Below are positions 25,493 to 34,486 of a stretch of DNA of 42,825 nt, piece by piece. Within the stretch, counting starts at the first letter, position 1. The number at the start of each line of letters is the position of its first letter. A program made the translations under genes and the position numbers. The stretch is taken from positions 3,374 through 46,198 of the forward strand of contig QHBY01000308.1 of the NCBI GenBank assembly GCA_003244245.1, written 5' to 3'. The notes below the pieces were generated by a model. The model worked only from the letters and a program-made list of their open reading frames with translations, did no database searches and was not told the DNA's origin. The stretch is from Pseudonocardiales bacterium. GTDB taxonomy: Bacteria; Actinomycetota; Actinomycetes; Mycobacteriales; Pseudonocardiaceae.

Positions 25493-25696
25493 GGGGGACT
25501 GCTCCTCATTTCACCACGCGGCGGCTGATGGGCGCACGTCCGCGACACACCTCTGGGTCGCTGAGCTTGGAATGTGACCGACGTTCATGGTCCGGCGCCC
25601 GTGGCGGCATGCCGGACTTGCCGGGGTTACCGACCAGTAATAAACTGCTGTTAGCGATGAGCAGGACGGGTTCTGCGACTGCGTTGGAGCGAGGAC

Positions 25697-27559
25697 ATGA
25701 GTCATTACAAGAGCAACCTCCGAGACCTGGAGTTCACCCTGTTCGAGGTGCTCCGGGTGCAGGAACGGATGGGTGTCGGCCCGTACGCCGAGATGGACCG
25801 CGACACCGCGCACGACATCCTCACCGAGCTCGACCGGCTGGCTCGAGGGCCGCTGTCGGAGTCCTTCGCCGAGTCCGATCGCCACCCGCCCACCTTCGAC
25901 CCCGAGACGCACACAGTCGAGCTCTCGGCGGCGTTCAAGAAGTCATACCAGGCGCTCTGGGACGGTGAGTGGTACCGGCTGGAACTGCCCTCCGAGCTGG
26001 GCGGTTTCGGTGCGCCGTCCACGCTGCGCTGGGCCGCGTCGGAGCTGATGCTGGGTGCCAACCCGGCAGTGTTCATGTACATGAGCGGTCCCAGCATGGC
26101 CTGCGTGGTGCACAGCAACGGCACCCCCGAGCAGCAGCGCTGGGCCCAATTCATGATCGACAAGGGCTGGTGCTCGACCATGGTGCTCACCGAGGCCGAC
26201 GCGGGGTCGGACGTGGGCGCCGGGCGGACCAAAGCGATCCAGCAGCCTGGCGGCTCGTGGCACCTCGAGGGAGTGAAACGCTTCATCACCTCGGCCGAGC
26301 ACGATCTGACCGACAACATCATGCACATGGTGCTGGCGAGGCCGGAGGGCCCCGGCATCACACCGGCTCCCGGGACCAAGGGCCTGTCGCTGTTCCTGGT
26401 GCCGAAGTATCACTTCGACACCGACACCGGTGAGATCGATGCCCGTAACGGCGTATTCGTGACCGGCGTCGAGCACAAGATGGGCCTCAAGGCCTCCACC
26501 ACCTGCGAGCTCACCTTCGGTGCGCACGGCACACCCGCCGTAGGTTGGCTGCTCGGCGACGTGCACAACGGCATCGCTCAGATGTTCCAGGTGATCGAGT
26601 ACGCCCGGATGATGGTCGGCACCAAGGCGATCGCGACGCTGTCCAGCGGCTACCTCAACGCGCTGGAGTACGCCAAGCAGCGGGTGCAGGGCGCCGACAT
26701 CACCCAGATGCGCGACAAGTCCGCTCCCCGGGTGACGATCACCCACCACCCTGACGTGCGCCGGATGCTGATGTTGCAGAAGGCCTACACCGAGGGCCTG
26801 CGTGCGCTGTACCTCTACACCGCGACCTACCAGGACACGGTGGAGATCCGTGGCTGGGGACAAGTTGACGGCTCCGCCGTCGGCGACGCCGAGATGGCCG
26901 CGCGGGTCAATGGTCTGCTGCTGCCCATCGTCAAAGGCGTCGGCTCCGAGCGCGCTTATGAGATGCTGGCGCTGTCGCTGCAGACCTTGGGCGGATCGGG
27001 CTTCCTGCAGGACTACCCCATCGAGCAGTACCTTCGAGATGCCAAGATCGACAGTCTGTATGAGGGCACGACGGCCATCCAGTCCCAGGACTTCTTCTTC
27101 CGCAAGATCGTCCGCGACGGCGGTCAAGCGATCGGGCACCTGAACAGCGAGATCCAGGCGTTCCTGGACGCCGGCAGCGGCAACGGCCGGCTCAAGGAGG
27201 AACGAGCGTTGCTGGCCACCGCGTTGGTCGACCTGCAGGCGATGCTCGCAACCATGATCAATTTTGTGGTATCGACGCAGCAGGAACCGCGCAACGCCTA
27301 CAAGGTCGCCCAGCAGACCGTGCGCCTGCTGATGAGCACTGGCGACCTCCTGATCGGCTGGCTGCTGCTACGCCAGGCCGAGGTGGCCCTGACGGCGCTG
27401 GCCGGCGAGGTGACCGGCCGAGATGAGGCGTTCTACCAGGGAAAGGTCGCCGCGGCGAGCTTCTTCGCCCGCAACATTCTCCCCGAACTGACTGCCCGCC
27501 GCACCATCGTCGAGTCCACCGACAACACCCTCATGGACGTCCCGGAGGAGGCCTTCTGA
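25697..27559 (+). CDS. fadE5: FadE5-type long-chain acyl-CoA dehydrogenase
   Basis: The 620-aa protein begins [19 protein letters not shown], closely matching mycobacterial FadE5. The FAD/acyl-CoA site is in [17 protein letters not shown] and [15 protein letters not shown]. The catalytic Glu is in [43 protein letters not shown] is the C-domain signature, and an extra C-terminal four-helix region (after about residue 470) is typical of this ~600-aa class. It catalyses FAD-dependent alpha,beta-dehydrogenation of fatty acyl-CoAs. ATG 25697 is preceded by GCGAGGAC. It is monocistronic and convergent with vanW (9-bp gap). Confidence 0.95.
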   Translation: MSHYKSNLRDLEFTLFEVLRVQERMGVGPYAEMDRDTAHDILTELDRLARGPLSESFAESDRHPPTFDPETHTVELSAAFKKSYQALWDGEWYRLELPSELGGFGAPSTLRWAASELMLGANPAVFMYMSGPSMACVVHSNGTPEQQRWAQFMIDKGWCSTMVLTEADAGSDVGAGRTKAIQQPGGSWHLEGVKRFITSAEHDLTDNIMHMVLARPEGPGITPAPGTKGLSLFLVPKYHFDTDTGEIDARNGVFVTGVEHKMGLKASTTCELTFGAHGTPAVGWLLGDVHNGIAQMFQVIEYARMMVGTKAIATLSSGYLNALEYAKQRVQGADITQMRDKSAPRVTITHHPDVRRMLMLQKAYTEGLRALYLYTATYQDTVEIRGWGQVDGSAVGDAEMAARVNGLLLPIVKGVGSERAYEMLALSLQTLGGSGFLQDYPIEQYLRDAKIDSLYEGTTAIQSQDFFFRKIVRDGGQAIGHLNSEIQAFLDAGSGNGRLKEERALLATALVDLQAMLATMINFVVSTQQEPRNAYKVAQQTVRLLMSTGDLLIGWLLLRQAEVALTALAGEVTGRDEAFYQGKVAAASFFARNILPELTARRTIVESTDNTLMDVPEEAF

Positions 27560-27568
27560 ACGCGGGGG

Positions 27569-29368
27569 TTAGGGCGCGCAGATGACTTGGGGTTCGGGGT
27601 CGTAGGTGACTTTGCGGGTGTGGCGGGATATTTCGGCGTGGGTGGTCGCGTCGCGGATGACGCGGGTGTCGGTCACGGTGAAGCCACGTTCCCCCTGCGT
27701 GGCGGTGCAGGGTTGGCCTTGGATCGTCTCGGTTTTCTGGTCGATGAAGTCGGTGCGCGGGCCGGTGATCGACTCGACGTCGACGTGTTTGGTGCCCCAG
27801 AGCGTCACCGTGACCGAGGTCGGGGTCCAGGCCGTCTGGATGAGGATGCCGGTGGGTGCGTCGTCGCGGAACTTGACGTCGATGGCGCCCTCGAACACGG
27901 TGGCCTCCCGAGCGGCCGGATAGCGGCTGATGTAGTAGCTGTGCTCCTTGTGTTCGATGTCGGTCAGGCCGGCGAAGTACGTGGCGTTATAGAGCGTGGT
28001 CGCGAATTGGGAGATGCCGCCGCCGATGCCCCGGCTCGGCCGGCCGTGGTCGATGATCCCGGCGTCGACGTATCCGGTGGCGGCGTTACGCGGGCCCGTG
28101 TACCCGTTGAGGCTGAAGGTCTCTCCTGGCCGCAGGATCGCGCCGTTGACCTGCTCTGCGACCCGGCGGATGTTCTGTCCGGAGTCGGCGGCGAACCCGC
28201 CGGTGGTGAATGTGGCGAGCTGGGTGGTGACGCCGAGCGCGTTGGCCTGCGCCGTGCTCAGCGTCGGAGGCAGGGTGACGTAGGTGGCCGCCAGCGAGCG
28301 TTGCGATCCGGGGTTGTGCAGCACGTCGAGCAGCGGCAGCAGGCTGGCGGCCCAGTCGATGCCGCGACCGTCGACCGAGGGCAGCACTACCGGCGCGCCG
28401 CCCTGGATCAGGATTTCGGCGTTCTTGCCTGGCCGTTGGGTCGAGATGAGCTGGGGGTTCAGCGCGGCGATCACCATGGGATTGTCAACGGTGGTGGTCA
28501 AGCCACCCCGGCTGTCCGGCGCGAACCGCAGCGCCGTCGCGATGACGTCCGGCGTGAGCACGGCGTCCTGGCCGTCACCGGTGATCTTGACCGGGGCTGA
28601 CACGGCGGGTTCGGCGATGTCGTGCAGCGCCGCCCGGATCCCGTCGGCAGTGGTGCGCACCGGCTGCGTCGTCACCGGGGCGCGTACCGCGCCGCCGCGG
28701 ATCCCGCGAGCGAGTATGAGGTCAGTGGTGGCGGCGACGTCGAGATGCTGACCTGTTCGTGGCTCGACCGCGATCGGCCGCGTGCCGACGAAGTGGATGG
28801 TGCCCTCGATAGGATCCCGGTCGGTTGTCGTGAGCAGCCCTTGCAGGGCAGCGGCGAGAGCGGCTCGGTCGGTGGCGGTCACCACGCCCACCTCCCGGGT
28901 TCGCCATAGCGAGGTCAGCCGGGTCCATGGGTTCAGCGGCTGCTTGCCCGCCTGGGCAAGGGTGGCGGACCAGTCCAGGGTGAGCCCAGCCCGCCGAGGG
29001 TCGAGGGTGGCTTCGACATCACCGGCCTGCAGCATGATCGGATGGCTCAGCCGCGGCTCGACCTGCTCACGCAGTCGCTGCTCGGCCGTGACCCGGCTGA
29101 TCCCGCCGACGGGTACGCCCGCGACGGTGACGCCGCGAGGGACGTCGCCGGAGGACATCGCGAGGTCGATGAAGTACACCAACGCAAACAGGCCGAACAC
29201 CGCGGCTACGAGGATCGCGGTCCGGCGCAGTGCTCGATTCTGGTCGGACTGGTGCAGCGGCGTCGCCAGGATCCGCGGGACCTCGGTCGTGAAGTCCGGG
29301 TCGGTTCGAGTCGGATTGTCGAACAGCGGCGATGGCTCGGGTTGCGCCGGCTTGTCGGGTGACCTCAC
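27569..29368 (-). CDS. VanW-family cell-wall protein
   Basis: The 599-aa protein is read from GTG 29368. A cytoplasmic tail of about 48 residues precedes one membrane helix (about 49-70, TAILVAAVFGLFALVYFIDL). The extracellular part has two peptidoglycan-binding-like repeats (VPVGGISRVTAEQRL; TPDVIATALRFAPDS region) and a C-terminal VanW domain (NIRRVAEQVNGAILRPGETFSLNGYTG, with GGGISQFATTLYNATYFAGL). The layout matches YoaR/VanW proteins, whose biochemical role is not settled but is linked to the cell wall. The start overlaps the stop of a GroES-like gene (GTGA), so the two are coupled. Confidence 0.9.
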   Translation of the reverse strand: MRSPDKPAQPEPSPLFDNPTRTDPDFTTEVPRILATPLHQSDQNRALRRTAILVAAVFGLFALVYFIDLAMSSGDVPRGVTVAGVPVGGISRVTAEQRLREQVEPRLSHPIMLQAGDVEATLDPRRAGLTLDWSATLAQAGKQPLNPWTRLTSLWRTREVGVVTATDRAALAAALQGLLTTTDRDPIEGTIHFVGTRPIAVEPRTGQHLDVAATTDLILARGIRGGAVRAPVTTQPVRTTADGIRAALHDIAEPAVSAPVKITGDGQDAVLTPDVIATALRFAPDSRGGLTTTVDNPMVIAALNPQLISTQRPGKNAEILIQGGAPVVLPSVDGRGIDWAASLLPLLDVLHNPGSQRSLAATYVTLPPTLSTAQANALGVTTQLATFTTGGFAADSGQNIRRVAEQVNGAILRPGETFSLNGYTGPRNAATGYVDAGIIDHGRPSRGIGGGISQFATTLYNATYFAGLTDIEHKEHSYYISRYPAAREATVFEGAIDVKFRDDAPTGILIQTAWTPTSVTVTLWGTKHVDVESITGPRTDFIDQKTETIQGQPCTATQGERGFTVTDTRVIRDATTHAEISRHTRKVTYDPEPQVICAP

Positions 29369-29691
29369 AAATACAGACCCGTTCCGTGCTCAGCGCGTTC
29401 GCTGGCTACCGCCTGCAGGTCCCGTTCCCGCATGACCAGGTAGGCGCACCCGCGCACCTCGACCTCGAATTGGTCGTCGGGGTTGAACAGGACCCGGTCA
29501 CCGACCTGGACTGTTCGGACGTGGTTGCCGACGCCGTACACCTCACCCCACGACAACCGCTTGGCTACCTGAGCCGTTGCCGGGATAAGGATTCCGCCAC
29601 TGCTGCGGCGCTCGCCTTCCTCACCCACCAGGCGCACCATCACTCGGTCGTGCAGCATCTGGATCTCGAGCTTGCTATCGGGCACGGGCAC
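29365..29691 (-). CDS. GroES-like co-chaperonin protein
   Basis: The 108-aa protein has the Cpn10 fold: IQMLHDRVMVRLVGEEGERRS, SGGILIPATAQ, RLSWGEVYGVGNHVRTVQVGD, VLFNPDDQFEVEVRGCAYLVM. The mobile loop contains the conserved SSGGILIP. It is encoded without groEL and is coupled to vanW by a 4-bp overlap. It is therefore probably a second, divergent GroES-like protein and not the primary co-chaperonin. Confidence 0.85.
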   Translation of the reverse strand: MPVPDSKLEIQMLHDRVMVRLVGEEGERRSSGGILIPATAQVAKRLSWGEVYGVGNHVRTVQVGDRVLFNPDDQFEVEVRGCAYLVMRERDLQAVASERAEHGTGLYL

Positions 29692-29778
29692 GGCGAAGAG
29701 GGTACGTGCTGCGGTCGGCGTCGCTTGCGGGGCACTGAGGTGCGGGGCTCCGGCGGTGCGGCCTGGGGGTATAGGAAG

Positions 29779-29823
29779 GCCCCGTGAGGCTGCCGGGTCG
29801 GGGGTCCAACAGCCTCACGGGGC
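29779..29823. terminator. Strong hairpin between ATPase and groES-like genes
   Basis: A perfect 14-bp stem GCCCCGTGAGGCTG / CAGCCTCACGGGGC has a 17-nt loop. It lies 89 bp beyond the ATPase stop and 88 bp upstream of the GroES-like start, so it probably ends ATPase transcription. Confidence 0.75.
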
Positions 29824-29911
29824 TGTCAGTGTCATCGCAACGCGCTAGGGCACTGTTACAAACCTCCGCCGACTCGCTGCCTGTTCACCCATTCGGGGGT
29901 AGCCGGATTGC

Positions 29912-31111
29912 TCAGCCGACCAGCCTGCCGAGGAGGAAACGACCGAAATGTGGGACGGTGAATGCGATCTTCCCGCGCTCCGCGGAGTAGACGAGCCCCT
30001 TCTTGAGCAGGCTGTCCCGCGCTGGGGACAGCGATGAGGCTCGCCGGCTGAGCGCCTCAGCCACCTGGGTGGTGCCAACCGGCTCGTCCCGGCCTCCAGT
30101 GAGCTCGGCCATCGACTGCAGGTACTCCCGCTCGGCCGGAGTGGCCCGCTCGAACCGGGACCCGAAGAACCCCACGGCGAGTTCGGTCTCGGCTTCGGGG
30201 GCGGCCACCTGCACGTCGATGATCCCGATCGGTGACATCGGGGCGGCGTCCCACGCGGCCTTGCCGTAGGCCTGCACGAAATAGGGGTAGCCGCCGGAGG
30301 TCTCGAACAGCGTGTCCAGCGCGTCGGAGGTGATCGTGGCATTCTCCCGCTCGATCGGCGCGACCACGGCGCGGTCGGCGTCGGCGCGCTCGAGCCGGTC
30401 GATTCGCAGGTAGCGGAACAGCCGCTCGGAGTAGGACTTCGACGCGCTGAGCACCGCCGGCAAGTGCGGCAACCCGGCACCGACCACCACCAGCGGCGCC
30501 CCGGACTGGGACAGCTCGTGGCACGCGGCGCACAGTGCGGAGACGTCGTCGGGTGCCACGTCCTGCATCTCGTCGATCAGCAGCGCGACTCCGGTGCCGA
30601 CATCGGCAGCCAGCTCGGCGACCTCGGTGAACAACTCCACCAGGTCGATCTCGATGTCCCCGGAATCGGCCCGGCCCGCGACGGTTGGCGCGTCGATGCC
30701 AGGCTGCCAGCGATCGCGCAGTTTGGCGTCCTGCGGTGTGGCGCGCAGCGCGAAGGCCTTCAGTACCCCGAGGACCTCGTCAACCCGGTCCGGGGCGCGG
30801 TGGCGCAGCGCAAGATCACGTACCGCCCGGTGCAGCGCGGCCGACAGCGGGCGGCGAAGCCCGCCCTCCGGCCGGGCTTCGACCTTGCCGGCGCCCCACC
30901 CTCGGCGCATCGCCATCGACCGCAGCTCCCCGAGAAGTACCGTCTTGCCCACCCCGCGCAGGCCCGTCAGCACCAGAGACCGTTCCGGGCGGCCACGGGC
31001 CACCCGCTCGAGAACCACCTCGAAGGCGGTCAGCTCACGGTCGCGGCCGGCCAGCTCGGGTGGTCGCTGGCCCGCGCCGGGGGCGAACGGATTGCGCACC
31101 GGGTCCATCAT
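29912..31111 (-). CDS. AAA-type ATP-binding protein (AAA_16/ORC-like)
   Basis: The 399-aa protein starts at ATG 31111 (MMDPVRNPFAPGAGQRPPEL). Walker A is VLTGLRGVGKTVLLGEL, Walker B ALLIDEMQDV, sensor-like VVVGAGLPHLP, then YLRIDRLERADADRAVVAPI and TSGGYPYFVQAYGKAAW. A C-terminal winged-helix-like domain follows (TPAEREYLQSMAEL to FTVPHFGRFLLGRL). Such orphan ATPases are common in actinobacteria; their partners are unknown. A dyad with GACAG/CTGTC arms lies 3-19 bp upstream of the start. The first 200 bp and the promoter are duplicated at 31855-32126. Confidence 0.9.
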   Translation of the reverse strand: MMDPVRNPFAPGAGQRPPELAGRDRELTAFEVVLERVARGRPERSLVLTGLRGVGKTVLLGELRSMAMRRGWGAGKVEARPEGGLRRPLSAALHRAVRDLALRHRAPDRVDEVLGVLKAFALRATPQDAKLRDRWQPGIDAPTVAGRADSGDIEIDLVELFTEVAELAADVGTGVALLIDEMQDVAPDDVSALCAACHELSQSGAPLVVVGAGLPHLPAVLSASKSYSERLFRYLRIDRLERADADRAVVAPIERENATITSDALDTLFETSGGYPYFVQAYGKAAWDAAPMSPIGIIDVQVAAPEAETELAVGFFGSRFERATPAEREYLQSMAELTGGRDEPVGTTQVAEALSRRASSLSPARDSLLKKGLVYSAERGKIAFTVPHFGRFLLGRLVG

Positions 31112-31174
31112 CGGACAGTATCCGCCTGTCTAGCGTTCACCGCAGATTCCGCAATAAGTCCCAATCGGCGTGTC
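30877..31174. repeat. Direct repeat copy A (ATPase 5' end and promoter)
   Basis: From CTTCGACCTTGCC to CGGCGTGTC, this 298-bp block holds the ATPase N-terminal coding part and promoter. It recurs with deletions and substitutions at 31855-32126. The stretch around the start codon and dyad is almost unchanged between copies. Confidence 0.8.
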
Positions 31175-31419
31175 TCGGCCTTGCCGCTGTGGTCGCTTCC
31201 CAGCCCGCGGCCGGCTCGGCGACCCGGAAGGTGAACCGACTAACTTCCAGATCGGAGTAGTCGCCGATGCTGGCAGCTCGGCTTCGTCGGCGTGCTCGGC
31301 GCGCAAATGATTGCTGTGTGGCGGGAGGATCGGCGCTGGCGGTGCGAGGCGCAGCGCTGGGATCGCGATCGCACGCGGGAGAAAGACAATCGCGTCTCTC
31401 CCAGGGTCTGTCGAGGACG
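31112..31419. promoter_or_regulatory. ATPase upstream region with GACAG/CTGTC dyad
   Basis: The 308 bp between the ATPase start and the Sua5-like relic contain no convincing gene. The dyad GACAG (31114-31118) and CTGTC (31126-31130) directly precedes the start codon and is preserved in the duplicated copy (32066-32082). A leaderless or very short-leader promoter with its operator is likely. Confidence 0.45.
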
Positions 31420-31860
31420 TCAGGCGATGTCTATCGAGGCCAGTCGCCGCAGGTAGGCTTCCGGATCGAGGCCGGAGGCAGCGTCGTGGGCGCCGTGCGA
31501 TACAGGCCTAGTTCCCCGTCAGGTGCCACTCGCACCATGGTGCTCGCCGCGTGTGCACTGCCGAGATCGCGCAGCGCGTCGCCGTCGACGACCAGGGCGT
31601 CGGTGCCGACAATGCCGACCGCATCGGCCGCGGAGGCCGCGGGCGGCTGGCCGGTGCGGTTGGCACTACTGCCGTAAAGGCGCGGGAACTGGTCCCACAA
31701 CTGGGCCAGCGGAGCCCACCCCCGCTGAACATCGCCAGGTAGCCATTGCGCACCGCCGGGCTGATCCAGTCCGGATGCGGCACGGTGCCGCGCAGTGGAA
31801 CCAGCAGGGACAGCCGCTTGCACATCAGCGCGACGATCCTCGGCAGCATGTCGCCTTCGA
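31420..31860 (-). pseudogene. Sua5/YciO/YrdC-domain protein remnant
   Basis: Minus-strand pieces match the C-terminal half of a Sua5/YrdC-like protein: LVPLRGTVPHPDWISPAVRN and GYLAMFSGG, then (frame change near 31712) WAPLAQLWDQFPRLYGSSAN, RTGQPPAASAADAV, DALVVDGDALRD, ASTMVRVAPDGELGLYR. After another change near 31490-31505, HGAHDAASGLDPEAYLRRLA leads to a stop at 31420. GSSANRTGQPP is the conserved SxN motif. Full-length relatives make threonylcarbamoyl-AMP for tRNA modification. Here the N-terminal half is missing and replaced by duplicated ATPase sequence. Confidence 0.65.
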
Positions 31861-32063
31861 CCTTGCCAGCGCCCAACCACGGCGGAGAGCGTTCCGGGCG
31901 GCCACGGGCCACCCGCTCCAGCGCCGCGTTGCTGCGCACCGAGGCCCTGCGTGCCGCCGGCTGTGCCACGTCGAAGGCGGCCAGCTCCACGGTCGCGGCC
32001 GGCCAGCTCAGGTGGCCGCTGGCCCGCGCCGGGAGCGAACGGATTGCACACCGGGTCCATCAT
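31855..32063 (-). pseudogene. Truncated duplicate of the ATPase N-terminus
   Basis: It starts like the intact gene (MMDPV-NPFAPGAGQRPPELAGRDR). It then shifts frame and loses the Walker A region, and the coding sequence runs into the Sua5-like relic. At DNA level it matches 30877-31111 with internal deletions. It cannot encode an ATPase. Confidence 0.75.
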
Positions 32064-32126
32064 CGGACAGTATCCGGCTGTCTAGCGTTCACCGCAGATT
32101 CCGTAATAAATCCCAACCGGGGTGTC
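31855..32126. repeat. Direct repeat copy B (degenerate ATPase 5' end and promoter)
   Basis: This is the second copy of the block at 30877-31174, about 272 bp, with an intact GACAG/CTGTC dyad at 32066-32082 next to the start codon. The roughly 680 bp between copies hold the Sua5-like remnant. Confidence 0.8.
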
Positions 32127-32168
32127 ACCGGTTATGGATCTTGCGACACGTCCGGTCTGGTTTCGAGG

Positions 32169-32667
32169 TCAGAGCCGGCGGTACATGATGTGCAGGCCGA
32201 CGTAACCGTCGACCGGATGGTGGAAGGCTTCGGGAATGGTGGTCAGCACTTCAAAGCCGAGCGAGCGCCACAAGGCCACTGCCCGGGTGTTGGTATCTAC
32301 CACCGCGTTGAACTGCATGGCACGGTAGCCGTCGGCGCGTGCTCGGTCGAGTATGTGCGTACCGAGAGCCCGCCCGATGCCCCGTCCGGAGTGTTCGGGT
32401 TGACCAGAAAGCTCGCGTTGGCAATGTGTGCGGTCGGCCCACCATGGTGGGCCGGACCGTGGCGACCCCTACCACGGCGCCCTGGTCGTCGACGGCTACG
32501 ACCGTGCGCCCCGGAGGTCGCGGACACCACGTCTCGCGGGCCCGGTCTTCGGTCATGTCACGATCGCAGCAGAAGGTCTCGCCCGCGGCGATATCGCGTT
32601 GCAGGAACGGCCAGATCGCCGGCCAGTCGTCTCCAGTCGTCTCCCTGATGAGCATGTTGCCCAGCAT
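32169..32667 (-). pseudogene. GNAT N-acetyltransferase with two frameshifts
   Basis: The start at 32667 or 32655 gives MLIRETTGDDWPAIWPFLQR and VVAVDDQGAVVGVATVRPTM. One frame change near 32433-32450 gives AHIANASFLVNPNTPDG. Another near 32370-32390 gives GIGRALGTHILDRARADGYR, MQFNAVVDTNTRAVALWRSL and VGLHIMYRRL with stop at 32169. Together these form a complete ~165-aa acetyltransferase with the acetyl-CoA loop at GIGRALG. As written it is non-functional. Confidence 0.75.
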
Positions 32668-32873
32668 GCCCGCCAGGCTGTCCGTCAATGGGGTGCCGTG
32701 GTGGCTTACTAAGGGGAACGTAGGCGGACAGCGAGTGCCCGGCGCCCCCATTCGGAGCCGAATCGCCGTCTACAGTTGGTAAGCACATGTCGTCCGGGGT
32801 TCGGGGATTGATCTGGGCACACGTCGGCCGCAATGGGCGGGGTCGTATGACTAACGGGGCGTAGACCGCGCGC

Positions 32874-33170
32874 TCATAGATCCAGGGCCGCGCGGAGCGC
32901 GGAGTCGAGCCGGTCGACGGTCTCTCGGTCCAGCTGGCCGACGCGCTCACGCAGCCAACCCCGATACAGCCGAGTGATGTTGCCGGCTGACATCCAGCCA
33001 TGGCCATCGATCGGCACGGCGAGGATGTCCTGCGGGTCCTTGTCGGTGATAGGTGCGCCGATCAGCCAGGCTCGGGGCGACTGGTTGATCCCGTCGCTGG
33101 AGGCGAGCACGACGGTTTGCCGGCGTGGCGAGGCTTGCGGTACGTAGGACCAGATCTCACCCCGTTGCAC
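32874..33170 (-). CDS. MazF/PemK-type toxin
   Basis: The 98-aa protein is read from GTG 33170 (VQRGEIWSYVP), overlapping the antitoxin gene by 14 bp. Longer in-frame starts would lie within the antitoxin. MazF-fold features are RGEIW at the N-terminus, TVVLASSDGIN, and ILAVPIDGHGWMSAGNITRL, then WLRERVGQLDRETVDRL. MazF enzymes are mRNA-cleaving endoribonucleases neutralised by the cognate antitoxin. Confidence 0.85.
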   Translation of the reverse strand: MQRGEIWSYVPQASPRRQTVVLASSDGINQSPRAWLIGAPITDKDPQDILAVPIDGHGWMSAGNITRLYRGWLRERVGQLDRETVDRLDSALRAALDL

Positions 33171-33384
33171 GCATCGCCCGCTCTGCTTCGGCCTGCTCAG
33201 CCTCGTCAGCCTTGGCGTCGGCGAGTGCGTCGACCGCCATCGGGCCGACGCCGGTCCGCACGGCCTCACGCCGTGCGGCGCGGGAGAGCCATGCCGACAT
33301 CGAGAGCCCCTCACGGGCGGCCGCGCGCTCGGCCAGCAGAAGCGCAGTCGAGTCCATAGACACGGTTATCTTCCTTGTCGCCAT
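33157..33384 (-). CDS. RHH-type antitoxin of the MazF toxin
   Basis: The 75-aa protein is read from ATG 33384 (MATRKITVSMD). The N-terminal ribbon-helix-helix (KITVSMDSTALLLAERAAAREGLSMSAW) is followed by an Ala/Glu-rich helical tail (DALADAKADEAEQAEAERAM) typical of toxin-binding regions. The stop overlaps the toxin start. GGTATGG repeats overlapping its start codon probably serve autoregulation. Confidence 0.82.
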   Translation of the reverse strand: MATRKITVSMDSTALLLAERAAAREGLSMSAWLSRAARREAVRTGVGPMAVDALADAKADEAEQAEAERAMRATG

Positions 33385-33399
33385 ACCAATTACCATACC
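33381..33399. promoter_or_regulatory. Two GGTATGG direct repeats over the antitoxin start
   Basis: On the minus strand GGTATGG occurs at 33399-33393 and 33387-33381, a 12-bp period, separated by TAATT. The second overlaps the ATG. RHH antitoxins commonly bind such short repeats next to their own promoter. Confidence 0.45.
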
Positions 33400-33520
33400 G
33401 CTTACGGCCGGCGCTGTCGGGTACGGCCCAGTCTCGGTGGCCCGCCGAGGCCACGGTAATTCCTCAATATTTAGTAGAGGTCAAGCTCATCGCGAGGCCA
33501 GTTCTGGCGTTGCTGCGCAG

Positions 33521-33847
33521 TTACGCGTGGTGGATCGAAGTCACCTCGTAGAGGTGCGGCTCGGCGGTGGCAAGGGAACCAGCGGCGCTCATGTGTTCGC
33601 GCGCCGTGGGATCATCGAGCATCGCCTGGAAGTCTTCCCGACTGCGCCACTGGGCGTAGTTGACGACCCGGGTGCCGTCGAGGCTGGTGTGAATGTTGGC
33701 CGAGATGAAGCCCGGGTGGTGGCGCATCACCTGCTCGGTGGCCTCGGTGAGCAGATCGACGAGCGGCTGCTGGGTCATGCGGGTCACGGTGAATACGTTG
33801 ATCAGTGTTGCTAGGTCCTGATCGGTGGCGATCGTGGTCGTGGTCAT
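33521..33847 (-). CDS. Antibiotic-biosynthesis-monooxygenase (ABM) domain protein
   Basis: The 108-aa single-domain protein shows the dimeric ferredoxin-like ABM fold: LATLINVFTVTRMTQQPLVD, PGFISANIHTSLDGTRVVNYAQWRSREDFQAML, DPTAREHMSAAGSLATAEPH. Such enzymes oxidise quinone-type or reactive compounds without cofactors. The start overlaps the stop of the MarR regulator gene (ATGA), indicating a regulator-target operon. Confidence 0.88.
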   Translation of the reverse strand: MTTTTIATDQDLATLINVFTVTRMTQQPLVDLLTEATEQVMRHHPGFISANIHTSLDGTRVVNYAQWRSREDFQAMLDDPTAREHMSAAGSLATAEPHLYEVTSIHHA

Positions 33848-34329
33848 GGCTGCTCCGTGTTGTCAGGTCCGGGTCGGTGGTCGGCGGCTTCGAGGTTGTT
33901 GATGATCTGGGTCATGGTGGACATGAAGGCGGAAATTTCATCTCCACTGAGTCCACCGGTTGCAATGGCGTTCACGTCGCGAGCGGCAGCTACCAGGTGA
34001 TCTTCCAGGTCGCGTGCCCGGCCGGTGAGCACCACGCGCGTTCGGCGGCCATCCGCGGGATCGGGTTCGCGGTGGATCAGGTTGTCGCGCTCCATCCGCT
34101 GCAGGGTGTTGGCCATCGTCGGTTGCTCGATCCTGACCAGCTCGCACAGTTCGCGCTGGGTCAGCCCGTCCCGCTCGTACAGGGCCAACATCTGGGCGAA
34201 CTGCCCGGGCACGACCCCCAAGGGCGCGATCCGTTGATTCAGGGCATGGGCCAGCAGGCGACCGAGATGATTGATCCGGTAGCCCAGCGAGGCATCTCGA
34301 GCCCACGGCTGCGACCGCTGGCTGCTCAC
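33844..34329 (-). CDS. MarR-family regulator
   Basis: The 161-aa protein has the MarR winged helix: GQFAQMLALYERDGLTQRELCELVRIEQPTMANTLQRMERD, then the wing REPDPADGRRTRVVLTGRA. Helices at each end form the dimer interface. It is coupled to the ABM gene and preceded by two near-identical palindromes (34377-34388, 34398-34409), which fit autorepression released by a phenolic or quinone ligand. Confidence 0.92.
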   Translation of the reverse strand: MSSQRSQPWARDASLGYRINHLGRLLAHALNQRIAPLGVVPGQFAQMLALYERDGLTQRELCELVRIEQPTMANTLQRMERDNLIHREPDPADGRRTRVVLTGRARDLEDHLVAAARDVNAIATGGLSGDEISAFMSTMTQIINNLEAADHRPGPDNTEQP

Positions 34330-34376
34330 GGGTTTGCTCGGTGCCCGTGTGCGTCAGTCATACCCGGCTCCAGTAG

Positions 34377-34409
34377 ATAGCACGCTATGACTGTTCCATA
34401 GCATGCTAT
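34377..34409. promoter_or_regulatory. Tandem MarR operators ATAGCRYGCTAT
   Basis: ATAGCACGCTAT (34377-34388) and ATAGCATGCTAT (34398-34409) are 12-bp palindromes with centres 21 bp apart, two helical turns. They lie 48-80 bp upstream of the MarR start. The same face and repeated sequence indicate cooperative binding of two MarR dimers. Confidence 0.7.
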
Positions 34410-34486
34410 GTAATGTCAACGAGAGGTCGCTCGCCGAGATGAAGGTGACGGATCTCCGGTGAGGCGGTTTCTGTCAGGCTGAGCCG

